This document shows positions 14,294 through 19,403 of a stretch of DNA of 19,403 nt, piece after piece (position 1 is the stretch's first letter; each line of letters begins with the position of its first letter). A program made the translations under genes and the position numbers. Below the pieces are notes generated by a model. It made no database searches and was not told the DNA's origin. It worked only from the letters and a program-made list of their open reading frames with translations. The stretch comes from an uncultured Desulfovibrio sp. (GTDB lineage Bacteria; Desulfobacterota; Desulfovibrionia; Desulfovibrionales; Desulfovibrionaceae), in contig CAMWPE010000016.1 of NCBI GenBank assembly GCA_947176055.1, forward strand, positions 1 through 19,403, in the 5' to 3' direction.

Positions 14294-14773
14294 TCAGGAG
14301 CCTTCTCCGGTTTCCGGGGTCTTTTCCCCCGGTTCGCCTGATTCCCGCGCTTTTTCCCATTCGCGGAAAAGTCCGACCCATTGGCCAAAATCCAGAAAAC
14401 CGCGATCCAGCGCTTCTTCATGAATTTGAACCCAGGCGTTAAACAGGCCTAGTCGCGACTGAAATTCCTTGCTGGAAAAGGCTTTGTCCGCTAATCCCCT
14501 TGGCAGGGACTTGCCGTCGATATAATCGAGAACGTACATCAGTATGGCGTCGCGGGAAGCGGCGAAGTCCAGAGGTTTGCCGTTGAGTTCCCGGGCCAGG
14601 GGCAGATATTCTGGATAGAGGGCGGCGATTTTTGTTAAGGTTTTTTCGGGCAGTTCTATCTTTATTGTCTCATCGTCGTCTTCCTGGGGTTTAATAAAAT
14701 AGAACCGCAACCAGTTTTCAAACATCGCGACCTTGAGCAGATCGTCAATGGCTTTCGTCATGGTTTCGTCCAC
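14294..14773 (-). CDS. Hypothetical protein, convergent to the nucleotide-sugar operon
   Basis: I do not recognise this 159-residue soluble protein. It appears largely helical and acidic (FIKPQEDDDETIKIELPEKT; RDAILMYVLDYIDG; GLFNAWVQIHEEALDRGFLD) with a low-complexity, glutamate/glycine/threonine tail. There is no signal peptide or membrane helix. A GTG at 14773 has GGGAG 7 bases upstream and is preferred; an ATG at 14761 is the alternative start but sits far from that site. The stop is only 10 bases from the stop of the opposing SDR-like gene. Its promoter region is shared, back to back, with the uvrD-type helicase at 14918. Confidence 0.75.
   Translation of the reverse strand: MDETMTKAIDDLLKVAMFENWLRFYFIKPQEDDDETIKIELPEKTLTKIAALYPEYLPLARELNGKPLDFAASRDAILMYVLDYIDGKSLPRGLADKAFSSKEFQSRLGLFNAWVQIHEEALDRGFLDFGQWVGLFREWEKARESGEPGEKTPETGEGS
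14314..14332 (+). terminator. Possible terminator hairpin at the convergent gene ends
   Basis: CCGGGG (14314-14319) and CCCCGG (14327-14332) form a 6-pair G-C stem with a 7-base loop, about 30 bases after the SDR-like stop and inside the 3' end of the opposing gene. No T run follows, so the role is uncertain; its low-complexity coding sequence also explains it. Confidence 0.2.
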
Positions 14774-14804
14774 GCGCGTCTCCCTGAAAAAGTTTTATCG
14801 CAAA

Positions 14805-14825
14805 GCCTAGCGCCTATCGCCTAAA
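14805..14825. repeat. Three tandem heptamers in the divergent region upstream of uvrD
   Basis: GCCTAGC, GCCTATC and GCCTAAA follow one another directly, differing only in the last three bases. This is a short three-unit repeat between the two divergent genes. It could be a regulator binding array or chance. Confidence 0.3.
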
Positions 14826-14917
14826 AGGAAAAGAAGGCTAACGCCTCCGTTTTACCGGAATGCCGACGGGACGCGAGGCCACTGTACGATTGACGGGGAA
14901 TTTGCTAGACTGGCTAT

Positions 14918-17080
14918 ATGCTGGACTACGCCAATTCCTTGAACTCGGCCCAATACGAAGCCGTATCCTGCGACGACGACGCCGTGCTGGTGGTCGCCGG
15001 CGCCGGCAGCGGCAAGACCAGAACAATCGTCTGGCGACTGGCCTGGATCTTGGAACACGGCGCGGATCCGCGCTCCATCCTCCTGCTTACCTTTACGCGC
15101 AAGGCCTCCCAGGAAATGCTCGAGCGCGCCGGACGGTTGCTCGAGCGTCCGGCCCAGGGAGTGGCCGGAGGCACCTTTCATTCATTCGCCTTTAGCGTGT
15201 TGCGCCGTTATCCTCCGGCGTGGCTGGGCGAGCGTCCTTTTACCTTGCTTGATCCTTCCGACGCGAGCCAGATTATTCGCCAGCTAAAGGACAACCTGAA
15301 ACTGGGCAAAGGCGATTCGGCCTTTCCCAAGGCGCAGACAATCGCGGACATTTTGAGCAAGGCCCGCAACAAGGAGCTCTCCATCGAGGAAATCCTGGGC
15401 AGGGACAGCTTTCATTTGTTGCCATACGCTCCTGACATCGTTGCCATCGGGAACGCCTATAAAGACTATAAGCGCGAAAAGGCGTTGCTGGATTACGACG
15501 ATCTGCTCTTCGAGCTGGAGGATGTTCTTAAAAGCGAGGCCGGCGAGCGCGCGAGAGAGAGATACCAATATGTGCTTGTGGACGAGTATCAGGACACCAA
15601 TCTTGTCCAGGCCCGTATTGTCCAGGCTCTCGCCGGCCAGGATAGAGAAAATGGCCCTCCGGCCAAAGTGATGGCCGTAGGCGACGAGGCCCAGTCCATA
15701 TACGCCTTTCGCGGGGCCAATGTCCGGAATATGCTCGATTTCCAGAATGCTTTTCCCCGGACCAGGATCATACCCCTGGAAGAGAATTACCGCTCGACCC
15801 AGCCCATTCTTGACGTGGCCAACAATATCTTGAGCCGGTCCGAAGAATCTTTCAAAAAAAAGCTCTATACCGCTCGCGAAGGCGGCGCCGAAGTCCGGAT
15901 AATTTCGCCCATTTCCGACGCGACGCAGGCTGATCTTGTAGCGGAGCGGATCGGCGAATTGCTGACCCGGTACCGGCCCAACGAGATCGCCGTGCTCTTC
16001 CGTTCCGGTTTCCATTCCTATCAGCTGGAAAACTCCCTGCGCCGCGACGGCGTTCCATTCCGCAAATACGGCGGCGTCCGCTTTACGGAAGCGGCCCATA
16101 TCAAGGATCTCTTCGCTTTCGCCCGCCTGATCGTCAACCCCCTCGACGCGCCGGCATTTTCGCGCCTGGCCGCCATGCATAAGGGGGCGGGTCCGAAGAC
16201 CGCGGAGAAATTATATAATTTAATGGCTAAAAACGACCTGGGAGCCCTTGAAAAGGCCTGCCGCAAGTTCCCGGATTTCCTTGCCGATTTGCGTCTGGTC
16301 GACGGCTTGCGCGTCAATCCGCCGGAGCCTCGCGAAATTTTCCTCGAGATTTTCCATCGATACAGGCCTTATATGGAGAGGCTCTATCCGGAAGACTGGC
16401 CTACCAGGCTCGCGGGCATCGACGAAATTATCCAGATGAGCGCCAATTACGCCAGTCTCGATCTGTTTATGGCGGATATGGCGCTCGACGCCGGCCAGGA
16501 CTCGACTGAAAGCGACGATTGCGTCACCCTCTCCACAGTTCATTCCGCCAAAGGTCTGGAATGGAGCGCGGTTCTGATTATTGATCTGGTGGAAGATCGC
16601 TTCCCCTCGCGCCGATCCGTAGCCAGATCCGAGGATTTCGAAGAGGAAAGACGTCTTTTTTATGTGGCGTGCACCCGCGCGAAAAAGGAGCTCGAGCTTT
16701 ACGCTCCCGCCGCGATCTATAATAAAATGCTCCAGAGCAGGACGTCCGCTATTCAGAGCCCTTTTCTTCGCGAGTTGCCCTCCTCCAGCGCGACGCGGTA
16801 CGCGGAGAAGATGGGAGGCGTTCTGGAAAAAACGGACTCGCTCCCCGTCGCGGGGGCGACTTTCCGTGTTTCGCCTTTTCCGGAGCCGCAAGCTCCGACG
16901 ACGGAGGGAGAGACGAAGTTCGCGTCCCGGTACGAGAGTTCTTCCCAGGGTTATTGCAGGCACCGCATTTTCGGCAGGGGCAAGATTATCAAGAAGATCG
17001 ATGACGACAAGTTACAGGTAAATTTCCCGGGCTACGGACTGAAGATCATCCTCGCCAATTATCTGCTTATGGAGGACTGA
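14918..17080 (+). CDS. uvrD: UvrD/PcrA/Rep-family superfamily 1 DNA helicase
   Basis: This is a 3'-5' DNA helicase that unwinds nicked or stalled DNA in repair and replication. The 720-residue protein has all superfamily 1A motifs in order: Q motif LNSAQYEAV (8-16), Walker A AGAGSGKT (27-34), TFTRKASQEM, Walker B VDEYQDTN (about 221-228), VGDEAQSIYAFRGAN, LEENYRST, motif V STVHSAKGLEW (about 539-549) and motif VI EEERRLFYVACTRAKKEL (about 573-590). The C-terminal GYCRHRIFGRGKIIKKIDDD... matches the Tudor-like RNA-polymerase-binding domain of PcrA/UvrD. There are no RecB nuclease or UvrD-C nuclease additions, and the length is normal. The ATG at 14918 lacks a clear ribosome binding site. thiL begins on the base after its stop. 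Confidence 0.95.
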   Translation: MLDYANSLNSAQYEAVSCDDDAVLVVAGAGSGKTRTIVWRLAWILEHGADPRSILLLTFTRKASQEMLERAGRLLERPAQGVAGGTFHSFAFSVLRRYPPAWLGERPFTLLDPSDASQIIRQLKDNLKLGKGDSAFPKAQTIADILSKARNKELSIEEILGRDSFHLLPYAPDIVAIGNAYKDYKREKALLDYDDLLFELEDVLKSEAGERARERYQYVLVDEYQDTNLVQARIVQALAGQDRENGPPAKVMAVGDEAQSIYAFRGANVRNMLDFQNAFPRTRIIPLEENYRSTQPILDVANNILSRSEESFKKKLYTAREGGAEVRIISPISDATQADLVAERIGELLTRYRPNEIAVLFRSGFHSYQLENSLRRDGVPFRKYGGVRFTEAAHIKDLFAFARLIVNPLDAPAFSRLAAMHKGAGPKTAEKLYNLMAKNDLGALEKACRKFPDFLADLRLVDGLRVNPPEPREIFLEIFHRYRPYMERLYPEDWPTRLAGIDEIIQMSANYASLDLFMADMALDAGQDSTESDDCVTLSTVHSAKGLEWSAVLIIDLVEDRFPSRRSVARSEDFEEERRLFYVACTRAKKELELYAPAAIYNKMLQSRTSAIQSPFLRELPSSSATRYAEKMGGVLEKTDSLPVAGATFRVSPFPEPQAPTTEGETKFASRYESSSQGYCRHRIFGRGKIIKKIDDDKLQVNFPGYGLKIILANYLLMED

Positions 17081-18091
17081 ATGGGGTTCGACAAATCGCT
17101 CCTGTCCGAAGACGCGACCCTGGAGGCGCTGGCCCGCCGCTTTCCCAATTCCCATTCCCGCCTCGATCTCTGCCGCGGCGACGACTGCGCCATTTTCAAG
17201 GGCGATCGCAAATTTTGCGTCAGCGCGGATTTGTTCTTGGAGGACGTCCATTTCAGACGCTCCTATTTTTCGGCCGCCGAAATCGGCCATAAGGCGCTCG
17301 CCGTCAATATCAGCGATCTGGCGGCGTGCGGCGCCCGGCCTACGGCCTTTTTCCTGTCCCTGGGATTTGACGAATCTGTCGGGGAAGGCTGGCTGGACGG
17401 GTTCTTTGGCGGTATGGCCGCTCTGGCCGGAAAATACGGTCTGGTTCTGGCTGGCGGCGATTTATCCCGCTCCGCCCGTCTGGTCGTGTCCATTACGGTG
17501 ATCGGCGAAGCCCTGGATGGGGCCGGTTTCCTCAAGCGCGGCGGCAGTATGCCCGGAGACGCGATTTTCGCGGTAGGCGAGCTGGGACTGGCCAGAGTCG
17601 GCTTGCTGGCCCTGGAGCGGGAAGGCGAAGCCGCAAGGACCAAATGGCCCGCCTGTTGCGAAGCGCACTTGCGGCCAACGCCGAAGGTCGAAGCTGGTCT
17701 CATGCTGGCAAGGGCCGGCGGCAACGCGAGACCCCCGGCTCTCATGGACGTTTCCGACGGCGTTTGCCGCGATCTTCCCCGTCTATTGGGTTTGAGCGGC
17801 GAACTGGCCAGTCATTCCGGGAACTTGGGCGCGAAGCTGGAATACGCTGAATCCTGGTTGCACCCGGAGGTCGTCGCGTACTGGCGGGAGGAAAACGAAA
17901 ACCCCGTCCTGCAAACCCTCATCGGCGGCGAGGACTACGCCCTGCTGGGGTCCTGCGCGCCGGATATGGCCCAAACCCTGCGCAAGGCCATCCCTGGTTT
18001 TCGCCTTATCGGCAAAGTAACCGGCGACGGCGAACTGCGTTGCGACGACGTCAATCTGGCCGGATTGCGCGGCTTCGATCATTTCGCATAG
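17081..18091 (+). CDS. thiL: Thiamine-monophosphate kinase
   Basis: ThiL phosphorylates thiamine monophosphate to thiamine diphosphate, the cofactor needed by, among others, the PoxB enzyme in this window. The 336-residue protein shows the family's metal- and nucleotide-binding blocks: GDDCAIF (33-39), SADLFLEDVHF (48-58), HKALAVNISDLAACGARP (70-87), AGGDLSRS (about 123-130), MDVSDGVCRDLPRL (about 222-235), IGGEDYALL and a C-terminal GFDHF. The start ATG follows the uvrD TGA with no gap, and GGAGG lies 5 bases upstream inside the uvrD 3' end, so the two are translationally linked. The gene ends with TAG directly after the conserved DHFA end, showing that TAG is a genuine stop in this genome. 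Confidence 0.95.
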   Translation: MGFDKSLLSEDATLEALARRFPNSHSRLDLCRGDDCAIFKGDRKFCVSADLFLEDVHFRRSYFSAAEIGHKALAVNISDLAACGARPTAFFLSLGFDESVGEGWLDGFFGGMAALAGKYGLVLAGGDLSRSARLVVSITVIGEALDGAGFLKRGGSMPGDAIFAVGELGLARVGLLALEREGEAARTKWPACCEAHLRPTPKVEAGLMLARAGGNARPPALMDVSDGVCRDLPRLLGLSGELASHSGNLGAKLEYAESWLHPEVVAYWREENENPVLQTLIGGEDYALLGSCAPDMAQTLRKAIPGFRLIGKVTGDGELRCDDVNLAGLRGFDHFA

Positions 18092-18125
18092 ACCGGGGCG
18101 TCCGGATTAAAAAGGAACGGCTTTT

Positions 18126-18770
18126 ATGGAAAATCGCGTCGCGAAGCGAAAAGCGCGGGCTTTAATACCGGCAACCGCGAACAGACTTAAGCGGATCTGC
18201 CTTCTGGCCTGGGAGCGGGGTCATATGGACGGTTTGAGCGGCAACGCCAGCGCGCGAACAGGCGAAGACTTTTTCGTCATAACGGCCGCCGGCGCTTGCA
18301 AGGGTAGGCTGAGGGACGGAGACTTCGTCCAGCTCGACACAAGCGGCCGGAAAATCTGGGGAGATAAAAAGGCTTCGTCGGAATGGCGCCTGCACGCGGC
18401 CCTGTACGAGGCATTCCCCGAAATTCGCGCCGTCCTGCACACCCATCCCGTCAATCTGCAGGCCCTGGAACGGGCTACAAACGCTAAACCGTCAGTCGCG
18501 GCCGATTTCCTTCCCTCCTGGTTACAGGAAAGCGAAATTTGGCAAAAGCGTTTCGCCGTCGCGGAGGAGGCTCCGCTCGGATCCGTCGCGGTGGGCGAAA
18601 ACGCCGCGAGCGCTCTGCGGTCGCTGTCAGCCCCGTTTCCCCGGGCCGTCTGGTTGCCCCGGCACGGCCTCTGCGCCGCGGGCGCGAAAATCGACGACGC
18701 CCTGGCCATCGCCGACGAGCTGGAGCATATGGCGAAGGTAAAAATCGCGCGCCTCGCCGTCCGTCAATAA
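18126..18770 (+). CDS. Class II aldolase/adducin-family protein
   Basis: The family contains zinc-dependent sugar-phosphate aldolases, epimerases and dehydratases (FucA, AraD, MtnB). The 214-residue protein keeps the active site: phosphate loop GLSGNASAR (36-44), catalytic glutamate E86 in SSEWRLH, zinc histidines H105 and H107 in HTHP, and the third zinc histidine H180 in LPRHGL. This is the E73/H92/H94/H155 set of FucA. The length matches the single-domain members. The N-terminus is basic (MENRVAKRKARALIPATANR). A ribosome binding site AAGGA lies about 10 bases upstream. The gene sits 34 bases after thiL and may share its transcript. The substrate cannot be assigned: L-fuculose-1-P-like, ribulose-5-P-like and methylthioribulose-1-P are all possible. 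Confidence 0.9.
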   Translation: MENRVAKRKARALIPATANRLKRICLLAWERGHMDGLSGNASARTGEDFFVITAAGACKGRLRDGDFVQLDTSGRKIWGDKKASSEWRLHAALYEAFPEIRAVLHTHPVNLQALERATNAKPSVAADFLPSWLQESEIWQKRFAVAEEAPLGSVAVGENAASALRSLSAPFPRAVWLPRHGLCAAGAKIDDALAIADELEHMAKVKIARLAVRQ

Positions 18771-18781
18771 TTGCCGGGCGC

Positions 18782-18817
18782 AAAAAAAGACCGGAATCCG
18801 CGGCGGGAATCCAGTCT
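18782..18817 (-). terminator. Intrinsic terminator of the small acidic protein gene
   Basis: Read on the minus strand, AGACTGGA (18817-18810) pairs with TCCGGTCT (18795-18788), 8 pairs with one G-U, and is followed at once by seven T's (18788-18782). It lies 20 bases after the stop of the minus-strand gene. The same stem on the plus strand ends the aldolase transcript region, but there the T run is 16 bases away, so it mainly serves the minus strand. Confidence 0.65.
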
Positions 18818-18837
18818 GGATAAATTGAAGCCGTTTT

Positions 18838-19107
18838 TTATTCTTCCGGCCAGTCGTCCTCTTCCCAGGCGTCATCCTCCAGCGCTTTGTAACTTCTTAC
18901 GGTAAAATATACAGTTCCGTCTTCGCCTTCCTCGATAGTTCCGGTGGCCTCGACGGACACATTGACCTCGTCGTCGAGGTCGATGCCCGCGCCGCGCGGC
19001 AGAATGCGGTATTCCACGCCGTCCTGCGCTATAGCCACATTGGCCTGCCGGGGATCGAGGTCGCGGGGGAGAGAGGTTACATAGCCTTTAATGGTCACAG
19101 AACTCAT
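18838..19107 (-). CDS. Small acidic hypothetical protein, probably beta-rich
   Basis: This 89-residue protein starts at ATG 19107, with AGAGG 8 bases upstream, and ends just before an intrinsic terminator. It therefore looks like a real, single-gene unit. The first 75 residues alternate in a beta-strand pattern (SVTIKGYVTSLPRDLD; VAIAQDGVEYRILPRG; EVNVSVEATGTIEEGEDGTV; YFTVRSYKAL) that could be a small OB-like or SH3-like barrel. The last 15 residues are a strongly acidic tail (EDDAWEEDDWPEE). There is no signal peptide, cysteine or catalytic motif. I do not recognise the family. The acidic tail is of a type that often binds basic partners or single-stranded-DNA-binding protein clients, but nothing here proves that. 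Confidence 0.72.
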   Translation of the reverse strand: MSSVTIKGYVTSLPRDLDPRQANVAIAQDGVEYRILPRGAGIDLDDEVNVSVEATGTIEEGEDGTVYFTVRSYKALEDDAWEEDDWPEE

Positions 19108-19403
19108 GCCTGTCGCCTCTGAATAAAAATTTTTTTTCTTTTACTATTTTTCGGGCCAGGGCGCAAGGGGATCGCGGCGTCAAAAATCGCGCGTTTCCGC
19201 GAACTCGCGCGGGAAAAAGTCGCGCCGCGGACAAGGGCTCCCTCGAACCCGCGGCTATTAAGCTAAATCCGGAATAGCCGATAATAATTTCAATATCCCG
19301 CGCTTGAATCAGGCGGCGTTTGCGGGAGCCTTCGCAGCTCGCGCCGCGATCCCGGAGTTATTTTGTTCGCCCAAAAACGGTCTTATAGCGAACAGAAATA
19401 TAC
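19108..19403. other. Intergenic stretch without a convincing gene
   Basis: These 296 bases hold the upstream region of the small acidic protein gene (an A/T-rich patch at 19126-19150) and otherwise GC-rich sequence with no ribosome-binding-site-led frame. A TTG-initiated frame at 19304 stays open to the window edge but has no ribosome binding site. Near the edge, TGTTCGC (19364-19370) and GCGAACA (19388-19394) form a perfect 7-base inverted repeat with a 17-base spacer, possibly an operator for a gene beyond the window. No tRNA is seen. Confidence 0.6.

Noticed and set aside
14890..14920. Promoter TTGACG ... TATATG right at the uvrD start
   Set aside because: The spacer would be 19 bases and the -10 would overlap the start codon, placing the transcription start inside the gene; the Q motif so close to the N-terminus leaves no later start.
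19230..19260. tRNA-like TCGAA loop in the terminal intergenic stretch
   Set aside because: No matching T-stem, anticodon arm or acceptor stem could be drawn around it.
19304..19403. Partial plus-strand gene running off the window
   Set aside because: The only start is TTG without a ribosome binding site, and the translation shows no recognisable sequence.
1..19403. CRISPR arrays, insertion sequences, attachment sites, phage genes
   Set aside because: No regularly spaced repeats, transposase or integrase motifs, or tRNA-associated duplications were seen.

Overview
The window is a chromosomal stretch of a GC-rich, Gram-negative-type bacterium. It is packed with housekeeping and cell-envelope genes, and most starts are preceded by clear GGAGG-type ribosome binding sites. 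The gene set (carA, a TolB-like/FG-GAP periplasmic protein, purD, a PoxB-type oxidase, a UDP-xylose synthase, uvrD/pcrA, thiL, a class II aldolase) looks like a deltaproteobacterial/Desulfobacterota anaerobe. That placement is a tentative inference from gene content, not from a marker gene. I see no phage, transposon, CRISPR array, rRNA or tRNA.

Left part (1-5,618, all + strand): the C-terminal end of carA; a long leader with inverted repeats and a good promoter; a secreted beta-propeller protein; purD followed by a terminator hairpin and a leader with interleaved inverted repeats; then a tightly spaced pair made of an MFS transporter and a small VIT/CCC1-family metal transporter. The VIT gene is cut by an in-frame TAG just before its last transmembrane helix, and the helix is still encoded after the stop.

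Middle (5,676-9,782): on the minus strand, hicB, a TehA/SLAC1-family channel and a membrane-fused spermidine-synthase-like protein run in one direction. On the plus strand hicA runs the other way, followed by an unrecognised 262-residue protein that starts just after it. HicA toxin and HicB antitoxin are therefore divergent around a 131-base promoter region instead of sitting in the usual tandem operon. This is the most system-like oddity in the window.

Right part (9,898-18,770): a PoxB-type pyruvate oxidase lacking the C-terminal membrane-binding tail; a nucleotide-sugar operon (UDP-glucuronate decarboxylase, GalE-type epimerase, degenerate short-chain dehydrogenase) joined by 4-base overlaps; a convergent hypothetical gene; then uvrD/pcrA, thiL and a class II aldolase in a row. 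The window closes with a minus-strand small acidic protein that has its own intrinsic terminator, and a 296-base stretch with no convincing gene.

I did not identify a complete, clearly new system. The best leads are the divergent hicB/hicA arrangement with its attached unknown gene, the amber-split VIT transporter, the structured purD-MFS intergenic region, and the catalytically dead SDR coupled to a UDP-xylose/epimerase operon.
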